In this document: piece by piece, positions 32,193-39,576 of the stretch
How the letters are laid out: every line of letters starts with the position of its first letter
How positions within the stretch are numbered: position 1 is the first letter of the stretch
NCBI RefSeq assembly: GCF_000429085.1
Contig: NZ_AUBE01000016.1
Location: forward strand, 62,001 to 126,000
Source: Streptomyces flavidovirens DSM 40150
GTDB lineage: Bacteria; Actinomycetota; Actinomycetes; Streptomycetales; Streptomycetaceae
DNA: 64,000 bases
Direction: 5' to 3'
Made by a program: the position numbers and the translations under genes
The notes under the pieces: model-generated
Seen by the model: the letters and a program-made list of their open reading frames with translations, nothing else
Databases searched by the model: none
Told to the model about the DNA's origin: nothing

Positions 32193-33386
32193 TCAGGCGT
32201 CCAGCAGTGCCGTCAGTGCACCTACCGGGTCTTCGTCCGGAGGGCCCGTTGGCCACCAGTCGTCTGTGCCGGGATCCGATTCGTAGGGGTACCAGCGGTC
32301 GTCGTGGCCCAGGCGGAGCTGGATGCCGCGGGTCGCGTCGCTGAGGCGGTTGCGGTGGGGGCGCAGGCGGGGGAGGTCGGCGGCGGCCAGGGCGGGGCGG
32401 GCCCGGTCGAAGGGGCCTGCCGGGGGGTCCCAGGGGGTTTCGAGGACGGAGAGGCCGGTGAGGCCGCCCTGTTGCCAGGCGGCCACCGCGCGGGCCAGGT
32501 CGGTGGGGGTGCGGCCGGTCGCGCGGGCCAGGGCGGCGTACAGGGTGCGGGTGGCCGCTGTCAGGCCGGATCCGGGCTGGGCGGCGGCCAGGCGGACCGC
32601 GTCCTGCCGGAGGGTGAGCGTGGCGATGGGGTCGGTGCCGGTGGTCAGGAGCGTGTGGGCGCGGGCCGCCGCGTCCGTGACGAGGAGGTCGAGGGAGAGG
32701 GGGTCCGGGGCGCCCCGTGTGCCCGGGTACGCGCCTGAGGCGTGGCCCGGGTGCGGAGGTACGGGCAGTGGGCCGGGGAGGGGTGGCAGCGTACGCGGGG
32801 TCAGGGCGGTGGTGGCCGGCACGCCCGGGAAGGGCGGGGGTGCGGGCTTTTCGCGGGCGGAGTGGGCGGCGTTGCGGCGGGCGAGTTCGTCGAGCAGGTC
32901 GCGCTCGGCCCGGCCTCGCATGAGGAGCAGGACGAAGGGGTCCGCGTCGAGGAGGCGGGCGGTCTCGTAGCAGAGGGCTGCCGCGTGCTTGCAGGGGTGG
33001 CCGCGGTCCGGGCACGAGCAGGACGGGACCAGGTCACCGGGGGCCGGCAGCAGGTCGACGCCCACCTCGGCCGCCGAATCGACCAGGGAGTGCGGCATGT
33101 CCTTGTCGAGCAGGGCCGCCATGTGGGACGGGCTGGCCGCCGCCATGGCCAGGAAACGGTCCCAGTCGTCGTCGGAGAGAGTGCGCAGACGGATCTCCGT
33201 ACGGTACGGCCGCGGGCGGCTGCCTCGTACGTACGTGATGATCCGGCCCGGCGTCACGCTGATCGCGCCGACGTTGCCCTCACTGGCGTACGTATGGCCA
33301 CGGGCCAGCCGGGCCGGGTCGAGTGAGAGGGCTTCCAGGGCCTCGACCCAGGCGTTGCCCCACCAACTGCTGCTGGTCGCGCTCAT
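32193..33386 (-). CDS. SWIM zinc-finger protein, partner of SNF2 helicase
   Basis: A 397-residue protein with a SWIM-type zinc finger C-x-C-x(6)-C-x-H (CSCPDRGHPCKH, about residues 121-132), a fold thought to bind DNA or protein. The N-terminus reads WWGNAWVEALEALSLDPARL and the segment GRAYASEG-like RGHTYASEGNVG is typical of the bacterial SWIM proteins that accompany SNF2 ATPases. The C-terminal half is Pro-rich then acidic. The ATG at 33386 overlaps the TGA of the helicase gene (ATGA), so the two proteins are probably made in a fixed ratio and act as a complex. Confidence 0.9.
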   Translation of the reverse strand: MSATSSSWWGNAWVEALEALSLDPARLARGHTYASEGNVGAISVTPGRIITYVRGSRPRPYRTEIRLRTLSDDDWDRFLAMAAASPSHMAALLDKDMPHSLVDSAAEVGVDLLPAPGDLVPSCSCPDRGHPCKHAAALCYETARLLDADPFVLLLMRGRAERDLLDELARRNAAHSAREKPAPPPFPGVPATTALTPRTLPPLPGPLPVPPHPGHASGAYPGTRGAPDPLSLDLLVTDAAARAHTLLTTGTDPIATLTLRQDAVRLAAAQPGSGLTAATRTLYAALARATGRTPTDLARAVAAWQQGGLTGLSVLETPWDPPAGPFDRARPALAAADLPRLRPHRNRLSDATRGIQLRLGHDDRWYPYESDPGTDDWWPTGPPDEDPVGALTALLDA

Positions 33387-36271
33387 GCCGGCCTCCGCAG
33401 TGAGACCAGGTCGGCCAGTTCCCGGTCGGTGAGTTCTGTCAGGGCCGCTTCTCCGCCGCCCAGGATCGCGTCCGCCAACGCCCGCTTGGAAGCGATCAGT
33501 TCGGCGATACGGTCCTCGACCGTGCCCTCCGCGACCAGGCGGTGCACCTGCACCGGCTGTGTCTGGCCGATGCGGTAGGCGCGGTCGGTCGCCTGGTCCT
33601 CGACCGCCGGGTTCCACCAGCGGTCGTAGTGGATGACGTGGGCGGCGCGGGTGAGGTTCAGGCCGGTGCCGGCCGCTTTGAGGGAGAGCAGGAAGACGGG
33701 GACCTCGGCGGACTGGAAGCGGTCCACCATTTCTTCGCGCTGCGCGATGGGCGTGCCGCCGTGCAGGAGCTGGGACGGCACCGCGCGGGCCGTCAGGTGG
33801 CCGGCGAGCAGACGGGCCATGGTCACGTACTGCGTGAAGACCAGGACCGAGCCGTCCTCCGAAAGGATCGTGTCGAGAAGCTCGTCGAGGAGCTCCAGCT
33901 TGCCGGAACGGCCGGTGAGGCGCCGCGTGTCCTCCTTCAGATACTGCGCGGGGTGGTTGCAGATCTGCTTGAGGGAGGAGAGGAGCTTCATGACGAGGCC
34001 CCGGCGCGCGATGCCCTCCGATCCCTCGATGGCCGCCATGGATTCCCGTACGGACGCTTCGTAGAGGGAGGCCTGTTCGCGGGTGAGCGAGACGGGGTGG
34101 TCGGTCTCCGTCTTGGGCGGCAGCTCCGGCACGATGCCCGGATCGGACTTCTTGCGGCGCAGGAGGAAGGGGCGTACGAGACGGGCCAGGCGCTCGGACG
34201 CCTCGTCGTCCTCGCCGCTCTCGACCAGCCGCGCGTGGCGGGCGCGGAAGGACTTCAGCGGGCCGAGCAGGCCCGGCGTCGTCCAGTCCAGGAGCGCCCA
34301 CAGCTCGGAGAGGTTGTTCTCCACGGGCGTTCCGGTCAGGGCGATGCGCGCGGGGGCCGGGATGGTGCGCAGCGCCTTCGCCGTGGAGGAGTACGGGTTC
34401 TTGACGTGCTGCGCCTCGTCGGCGACGACCATCCCCCAGGTGTGGGCGGCCAGTTCGGGTGCGCTGGTGCGCATCGTGCCGTACGTCGTCAGGACGAAGC
34501 CGCCGTCGGGCTCGCCGGCGTCGTCGAGGGTACGGGCCGCGCCGTGGAAGCGGCGGGCGGGGACGCCGGGCGCGAAGCGGGTGATCTCGCGCTGCCAGTT
34601 GCCGAGGAGGGACGCGGGGCAGACGACGAGGGTGGGGGCGGTGCGGGCGCGGCGGAGGTGGAGGGCGATGACCGTGATCGTCTTGCCGAGGCCCATGTCG
34701 TCGGCGAGGCAGCCGCCGAGGCCGAGGGAGGTCATCTGGTCCAGCCAGGCGAGCCCGCGCAGCTGGTAGTCGCGCAGGGTGGCGTCGAGGCCGGGCGGCT
34801 GGGCGACGAGCGCGCCCGCACCGGTGCCGGCCGTGAGGCGGTCCCGGAGTGCGGCCAGGGCGCCCACCGGAACGGCTTCGACCTGCTCGCCGTCGACCTC
34901 CGCACTGCCGGTGAGGGCCACCGCCAGTGCGTCCACCGGTTGCAGCAGGCCCAGTTCACGCTTGCGCGCCTTGCGTACGAGCGCCGGGTCGACCACCACC
35001 CACTGGTCCCGGAGCCGGACGATCGGGCGGTGCGCCTCGGCGAGTGCGTCCATGTCCGCCTCGCTGAGCGGCTCGCCACCGACCGCCAGCTGCCAGCTGA
35101 ACGCGAAGAGTTCCTGGGCGTCGAAGAAGGGGGTGCCGTCGGTCGCGGACCCGGGCGCGGAGCGTACGACCGCGGTCGCCGTGAGCGTACGGGCCAGCTC
35201 TCTGGGCCAGTGGACCGCGACACCCGCCGCACCGAGCCTGGCAGCCGCCGGGCCAAGCAGCTCGTACAACTCGTCCTCGGACAGAGGCAGTACGTCGGGG
35301 ACCGGGCGTTCGAGCAGACGGCCGAGCGGTTCCCAGACGCGCGCCGCGCGGCGCAGCGCGAGCACCGCGTCGATGCGGGCGCGCGGGCCGAAGCCCTCGC
35401 TGCCGCCGCCCGACCACAGGGCGGCGGCGTCGATGACGTGTGTGGGGTCGGCCAGGCTGTGGACCTGGACCAGGGCGGTGCCGGCTCGGCGCTCCGCGCC
35501 ACCCTCCCCGCTCTCGCGCGACTGTTCAGTATCTGCTGTCTCTGCCGTTTCTGCCGTTTCTGCCGTTTCTTCGTCCCGCGTCGCGTTCGCCGCGCTGTCG
35601 AAGAGCTCGAACTGGGACAGGTCGAGGCGCAGCGATACGCGGACCCCCGCGTCCATCCCGGCCGCGACCTCCGCCGCCCACTCCCGCAGGCCCGGAAGGT
35701 GTTGCGCGGTGCGTGCCGCGAAGGGCGCGCCCACCGCGTACGCCGCTGACGGTGTGCGGGGCAGTGTGTCCACGACCGCGTCGAGGAACGCCCGCACCAG
35801 GGCCTCGGGGGCGGGCAGCTCGAGGGGCGTACGTTCCGGCAGCGGAACGGCGTGCGCCTCGGGGGGCATGGCCGCGGCGATGGCGCGTACCTGCGCGATG
35901 TCGTCGGCGTCGAGCGGCCCGGCCCGCCAGGCGTCGTGGTCCCCGGCGGTGAGCCCGGGCAGCAGCCGGCCCCGCGCGGCCAGATGCAGGGCGTGCAGCG
36001 CCGCCGCGCCCCAGCAGCGGGTGGCGGGGTGGGCGGCGGGGTCATGGCGGGCTCGGGCCAGCAGTGGCAGGGCTTCGGAGAGGGGTAGGAGGACGGCCGG
36101 CACAGTGTGGCGGCGTACGGCGGTTGTGCCGACGCCCTGGCGCCGTACGACCGTCATCTCGGTGGAGGCGTCGGGCAGTGCGCCGCCGTCGGGATCCCAG
36201 AGGGCGATGCGGCCTTCACGCGGCAGCTCGGCAGGAAGAAAAACCGCGGCGCGACATCCCGTGCCCGTCAT
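33383..36271 (-). CDS. SNF2/SWI2-family DNA helicase or translocase
   Basis: A 962-residue Snf2-type ATPase, of the bacterial RapA/HepA-like group with a long N-terminal region. Motif I is DDMGLGKT (about residue 523), motif II DEAQ (about 617), motif III LTGTPVENN, and motifs V-VI are SLKAAGTGLNLT and QATDRAYRIGQTQPV. Such enzymes translocate on DNA and remodel protein-DNA complexes rather than unwinding. The N-terminal 430 residues hold a poorly conserved domain with a TAETAETAETAD tract (about 232-243). It is coupled to the SWIM gene. It is not a classical restriction subunit and no methyltransferase is adjacent. Confidence 0.93.
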   Translation of the reverse strand: MTGTGCRAAVFLPAELPREGRIALWDPDGGALPDASTEMTVVRRQGVGTTAVRRHTVPAVLLPLSEALPLLARARHDPAAHPATRCWGAAALHALHLAARGRLLPGLTAGDHDAWRAGPLDADDIAQVRAIAAAMPPEAHAVPLPERTPLELPAPEALVRAFLDAVVDTLPRTPSAAYAVGAPFAARTAQHLPGLREWAAEVAAGMDAGVRVSLRLDLSQFELFDSAANATRDEETAETAETAETADTEQSRESGEGGAERRAGTALVQVHSLADPTHVIDAAALWSGGGSEGFGPRARIDAVLALRRAARVWEPLGRLLERPVPDVLPLSEDELYELLGPAAARLGAAGVAVHWPRELARTLTATAVVRSAPGSATDGTPFFDAQELFAFSWQLAVGGEPLSEADMDALAEAHRPIVRLRDQWVVVDPALVRKARKRELGLLQPVDALAVALTGSAEVDGEQVEAVPVGALAALRDRLTAGTGAGALVAQPPGLDATLRDYQLRGLAWLDQMTSLGLGGCLADDMGLGKTITVIALHLRRARTAPTLVVCPASLLGNWQREITRFAPGVPARRFHGAARTLDDAGEPDGGFVLTTYGTMRTSAPELAAHTWGMVVADEAQHVKNPYSSTAKALRTIPAPARIALTGTPVENNLSELWALLDWTTPGLLGPLKSFRARHARLVESGEDDEASERLARLVRPFLLRRKKSDPGIVPELPPKTETDHPVSLTREQASLYEASVRESMAAIEGSEGIARRGLVMKLLSSLKQICNHPAQYLKEDTRRLTGRSGKLELLDELLDTILSEDGSVLVFTQYVTMARLLAGHLTARAVPSQLLHGGTPIAQREEMVDRFQSAEVPVFLLSLKAAGTGLNLTRAAHVIHYDRWWNPAVEDQATDRAYRIGQTQPVQVHRLVAEGTVEDRIAELIASKRALADAILGGGEAALTELTDRELADLVSLRRPA
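35532..35567 (-). repeat. In-frame 9-bp tandem repeat in the SNF2 gene
   Basis: Three perfect copies of TCTGCCGTT (35541-35567) preceded by a degenerate copy TCTGCTGTC encode a Thr-Ala-Glu repeat in the helicase N-terminal domain. Copy number changes would preserve frame. Confidence 0.85.
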
Positions 36272-36362
36272 GGCTTCACCCCCGTCCCCGCTGGTCGCAT
36301 GGTCGTACTCGTGCGCTCGTGGCGCCTGTGTCTCTGTCCACGTGCGAGTCTACGGGCGGGGT

Positions 36363-36408
36363 CTGACACTGGTCCTGGCGCTGGTCTGGCAGTGGTCCTG
36401 GCACTGGT
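36363..36408. repeat. Imperfect 23-bp tandem direct repeat upstream of SNF2 gene
   Basis: Two adjacent 23-bp units (36363-36385 and 36386-36408) match at 20 of 23 positions and consist of CTGGTCCTGGC-like words. They lie about 90-135 bp upstream of the leftward SNF2 start and about 115 bp before a small rightward gene, where promoters are expected. Confidence 0.7.
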
Positions 36409-36524
36409 CTCGGGTGACGCCGCGCAGGCGGGGGCGGCGGCGTACGCATGAACATCACGGCATGAGGCACCCGGCCCGGACCGGCACAGTCACCGAGGAA
36501 AACCGAGGAAAGAGGAGAACCGCC

Positions 36525-36749
36525 GTGGGCGAACACCACGACAAGCCCCGCACCGCCGCCGACGAGCTCGCGGAGGAGATCAAGCAGTCCGGGCCTCACA
36601 CCGCGAAGCGCGACCCCGCCCGTGGAGAAGACGACGGCGAGGGCGGCGACGCCACGTCGCCCAATGTGGGCGCCCAGGAGTCCGCTCACCGCCACGACGA
36701 GGACCCGGATGGCGAGGACGTGGAAAGGCACGGGGACGGGGACACGTAA
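36525..36749 (+). CDS. Small acidic hydrophilic protein, unknown
   Basis: A 74-residue protein, highly charged and apparently disordered (ELAEEIKQSGPHTAKRDPARGEDDGE, His/Asp-rich tail). Start GTG 36525 has AGGAG at 6-7 bases. No family is recognised with certainty. Composition is unlike neighbouring proteins but fits the stress-linked small proteins of Streptomyces. It stands alone, divergent from the SNF2 operon. Confidence 0.6.
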   Translation: MGEHHDKPRTAADELAEEIKQSGPHTAKRDPARGEDDGEGGDATSPNVGAQESAHRHDEDPDGEDVERHGDGDT

Positions 36750-37001
36750 CAGAGCCGACGCCAGGCTGACGAGGAACGTCACGCCGCGCTGCCACCCCGC
36801 GCCGAACGCCCGGCGTCCCCCCGCGCCGGATTTGCGGGGGACGCCGGTTCCGTGGCCGGTCGGGCCCCGGTTACGCGCGACGACGTACATGAACCAGTCC
36901 CCGAAAACCGATCTTGTCGAAGCTCTCCGACGCCGATCAGTCCGTGCCGCGTCCCGGAACTCATCGCCGGGTACATGTCCCACGGAAAGAGGCGATTCGT
37001 C

Positions 37002-37265
37002 ATGATCATGCGTACTGGGAGTGAACCGAAGACCGCACGCAGTCCCCTGCGGCTGCGGCTCGTGCTGGGCCTGTGGGGCCTGCTCTGGGCCGTCGGCGGA
37101 ACGCTCGCCTTCGCCGCCACCGGCCGCACCGGCTGGGCCATCGCCTGCGGCATCCTCGCCGTCGTGATCACCGCCGACCTGGTGATGGTCGTACGCCACA
37201 TCCGTCAGGGCCCGCACTACCAGCCCGGCCGCGACGTCCCGCCGTACGATCCGCCGCGCCGGTGA
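37002..37265 (+). CDS. DUF6343-type small membrane protein
   Basis: An 87-residue protein with two transmembrane helices (LRLVLGLWGLLWAVGGTLAFAA and GWAIACGILAVVITADLVMVV) and a basic, Pro-rich cytosolic tail (HYQPGRDVPPYDPPRR). It resembles the DUF6343 proteins common in Streptomyces, of unknown function. ATG 37002 or the in-frame ATG 37008 are possible starts; AAAGAGG lies 9 bases before the first. It converges with the TPR gene. Confidence 0.75.
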   Translation: MIMRTGSEPKTARSPLRLRLVLGLWGLLWAVGGTLAFAATGRTGWAIACGILAVVITADLVMVVRHIRQGPHYQPGRDVPPYDPPRR

Positions 37266-37280
37266 GCCCCGGCCGTCCGG

Positions 37281-37649
37281 TCAGTCGTCCGCGTCGAACC
37301 TCGCCGCCGCCAGGTACTCCGGCTTCGGATCCAGCGCCGCCGCCAGCCGGAAGTGCCGCTTCGCCCGGTCGGCGCGCAAGGCACGCTCGTACGTGCGCGC
37401 AAGGGCGAAATGAGCGAAGGCGTTGTCGGGCTCACGCTCCAGCACGAGCTGGAATTCGAGCTCCGCCGAGCGCAATTGGGCAGCCGCGAAAAAGGCGCGG
37501 GCCCGCAGGAGCCGGGCTGCCGTGTTCTCCGGGTGGGCCGCTATGACCGAGTCCAGGAGCTTCACGGCTCCGCGCGGATCCCGCGCGGCCAGCAGATGCT
37601 CCGCCGCGCGGTAGTCGATGATGTGGGTCTCCGGGCTGCTTTCGGGCAC
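37281..37649 (-). CDS. Tetratricopeptide-repeat protein
   Basis: A 122-residue all-helical protein with about three TPR units, for example AAEHLLAARDPRGAVKLLDS, AARLLRARAFFAAAQLRSAE and AFAHFALARTYERALRADRA. TPR proteins are scaffolds for protein contacts; no catalytic motif is present. GTG 37649 (VPESSPETHIID) has AAGG at 8-9 bases. It lies downstream of coaE on the same strand, separated by a tandem repeat tract. Confidence 0.85.
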   Translation of the reverse strand: MPESSPETHIIDYRAAEHLLAARDPRGAVKLLDSVIAAHPENTAARLLRARAFFAAAQLRSAELEFQLVLEREPDNAFAHFALARTYERALRADRAKRHFRLAAALDPKPEYLAAARFDADD

Positions 37650-37745
37650 GCCTGCATCCTTCCGCTCACCTGATTCTTTCCAACGGGCCCGGCAGCATGC
37701 CGTATTCCGCCAGAGGTCGACGGTCGAGCCACCGGCCGAGCCGGA

Positions 37746-37809
37746 CGCCGGCCAAGCAGGGCGCCGGTCAAGCAGGGCGCCGGTCAAGCAGGACGCCAGC
37801 CAGGCAGGG
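37746..37809. repeat. 16-bp tandem repeat (four copies) after coaE
   Basis: Four consecutive units, CGCCGGCCAAGCAGGG, CGCCGGTCAAGCAGGG, CGCCGGTCAAGCAGGA and CGCCAGCCAGGCAGGG, with a decayed fifth to about 37820. They begin 11 bp past the coaE stop and fill the gap to the TPR gene. Confidence 0.9.
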
Positions 37810-37830
37810 CGCCACCCAGCAAGCCCGCCG

Positions 37831-38439
37831 TCACGACGTCGCCGACGCGGCCCGCTCCGACAGTTCCGCCCACACCTTGTGTACCTGCGGCTCCAGGGCC
37901 TCCAGCGGCCCGTCGTTGTCGATCACCAGGTCCGCGATGGCCAGCCGCTGCTCCCGCTTCGCCTGCGCCGCCATCCTGGCGCGCGCCTCGTCCTCGGTCA
38001 TGCCGCGCAACCGCACGAGCCGGTCCAGCTGTGTGCGCGGTGACGCGTCCACCACGACCACCAGGTCGTACAGGGGCGCGAGACCGTTCTCGGTGAGCAG
38101 CGGTACGTCGTGGACGACGACGGCGTCCACTCCCGCCGCGGCCTCCAGCTCGGCCGAGCGCGCGCCCACCAGCGGGTGGACGATCGCGTTCAGCGTCGCA
38201 AGACGGGCAGCGTCCGCGAAGACGATCGAGCCGAGTTTCGGCCGGTCCAGAGTGCCGTCCGCCGCGAGGATGCCCTCCCCGAAGGCTTCGACGACCGCCG
38301 CGAGCCCTGGCGTTCCGGGCTCGACGACCTCCCTCGCGATCTTGTCGGCGTCGATCAGTACGGCTCCGTACGAGACGAGCAGCCGTGACACTTCGCTCTT
38401 GCCGGCACCGATTCCGCCGGTCAGGCCCACCTTCAGCAT
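37831..38439 (-). CDS. coaE: Dephospho-CoA kinase
   Basis: A 202-residue enzyme for the last step of coenzyme A synthesis, phosphorylating the 3'-OH of dephospho-CoA. The P-loop GLTGGIGAGKS (residues 6-16) starts directly after the ATG. DADKIAREVVEPGTPG (substrate site) and VVHDVPLLTENGL are signature blocks. The length is that of the stand-alone bacterial enzyme without a CoaBC or GrpB fusion. It sits between the PAC2 and TPR genes on the same strand, in the usual Streptomyces neighbourhood of rpsA. Confidence 0.97.
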   Translation of the reverse strand: MLKVGLTGGIGAGKSEVSRLLVSYGAVLIDADKIAREVVEPGTPGLAAVVEAFGEGILAADGTLDRPKLGSIVFADAARLATLNAIVHPLVGARSAELEAAAGVDAVVVHDVPLLTENGLAPLYDLVVVVDASPRTQLDRLVRLRGMTEDEARARMAAQAKREQRLAIADLVIDNDGPLEALEPQVHKVWAELSERAASATS

Positions 38440-38472
38440 GCGCGGAAGCCTAGACGAGGGGCCCGCAGGGGC

Positions 38473-39411
38473 CTAGACGTCGCCCTCCCGCTCCGCGAGA
38501 AAGCGTTCGAATTCGAGACCGATCTCGTCGGCCGACGGCAGGTCGACCGGTTCAGCGACCAGGTTGCCCCGCGTCGCCGCGCCCGCCACCGCGTCGTACT
38601 GGTGCTCAAGGCCCCGTACGAGCGAGACGAGCTCCTCGTCGCCCTCACCAACCTGCCGGTCGATCTCGTCCTGGGTACGCCTGGCCTCCGTACGCAGCGC
38701 GTGCGCGACGCCCGGCAGCACCAGGCCGGTCGCCGCCGTGATCGCCTCCAGGACGGTCAGCGCGGCGTCGGGGTACGAGGAACGCGCGACGTAGTGCGGC
38801 ACGTGCGCCGCGACACCGAGCACGTCGTGCCCCGACTCTTCGAGCCGGAACTCGACGAGCGACTCCGCGCTGCCCGGCACCTGGGCCTCGTCGAAGGGAC
38901 TGCGGTGGCCCGGCATGAGGTCGGTGCGGTTGCCGTGCGGGGTGATGCCGACGGGGCGGGTGTGCGGGACGCCCATCGGGATGCCGTGGAAGTTCACCGA
39001 GAGGCGCACCCCGAGCCGCTCGACGATCTGCCGTACGGCGAGGGCGAACCGCTCCCACTCCACGTCCGGCTCGGGTCCCGAGAGCAGCAGGAAGGGCGCT
39101 CCGGTCGCGTCCTGGACGAGCCGGACGTCGATCTCGGGCGCCTCGTACTCCGCCCACTTGTCGCGCCGGAAGGTCAGGAGCGGGCGGCGGGCGCGGTAGT
39201 CCACCAGCCTGTCGTGGTCGAAACGTGCCACGACCTGGTGGGGCAGCGTGTCCAGCAGCTTCCCGACGATCTGCTCGCCGGTCTCACCCGCGTCGATGTA
39301 ACCGTCGAAGTGGTAGAGCATGACCAGTCCGGCCGATTCCTGCGCGAGCGCCATGTCGACGACGGCGAGGCCCTTCGGCTCCCACTCATACAAATCCTGC
39401 GGATCAAGCAC
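38473..39411 (-). CDS. PAC2-family protein
   Basis: A 312-residue member of the PAC2 (proteasome assembly chaperone) family as found in actinobacteria. It contains AFFxFDGxxDAG-like LVMLYHFDGYIDAGETGEQI (about residues 31-50) and a central GIPMGVPHTRPVGITPHG block. Bacterial PAC2 proteins are of uncertain role; actinobacteria with proteasomes often have one. The start is GTG 39411, with GGAGGAG 8 bases upstream; codons before it contain no valid start. It lies 32 bp upstream of coaE and is separated from rpsA by a strong terminator. Confidence 0.88.
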   Translation of the reverse strand: MLDPQDLYEWEPKGLAVVDMALAQESAGLVMLYHFDGYIDAGETGEQIVGKLLDTLPHQVVARFDHDRLVDYRARRPLLTFRRDKWAEYEAPEIDVRLVQDATGAPFLLLSGPEPDVEWERFALAVRQIVERLGVRLSVNFHGIPMGVPHTRPVGITPHGNRTDLMPGHRSPFDEAQVPGSAESLVEFRLEESGHDVLGVAAHVPHYVARSSYPDAALTVLEAITAATGLVLPGVAHALRTEARRTQDEIDRQVGEGDEELVSLVRGLEHQYDAVAGAATRGNLVAEPVDLPSADEIGLEFERFLAEREGDV

Positions 39412-39509
39412 GATTACCGCTCCTCCTCGTGTTCCTACGGAAGAACGTGCCGTGGGGCGCGGGCATTCCCGGCCCGCGCCCCTTCTGTGATCATGCGATG
39501 CGGGCATGA

Positions 39510-39544
39510 GTAAGGCCCGCACCCCAATGGGGAGCGGGCCTTAC
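39510..39544 (-). terminator. Intrinsic terminator of rpsA
   Basis: A perfect 11-bp stem (39510-39520 with 39534-39544) continues, after an A.A mismatch, into CCCC/GGGG with an AAT loop. It sits 33 bp past the rpsA stop and isolates rpsA from the PAC2-coaE genes. Confidence 0.88.
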
Positions 39545-39576
39545 TTTCAGCCGGTTACCAGTCGGTGGTCAGAGCG

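Noticed and set aside
33383..36271. SNF2 gene as part of a DISARM or restriction-modification locus
   Set aside because: No methyltransferase, PLD or DUF1998 gene is adjacent; only the SWIM partner is present, a pairing also common outside defence loci.
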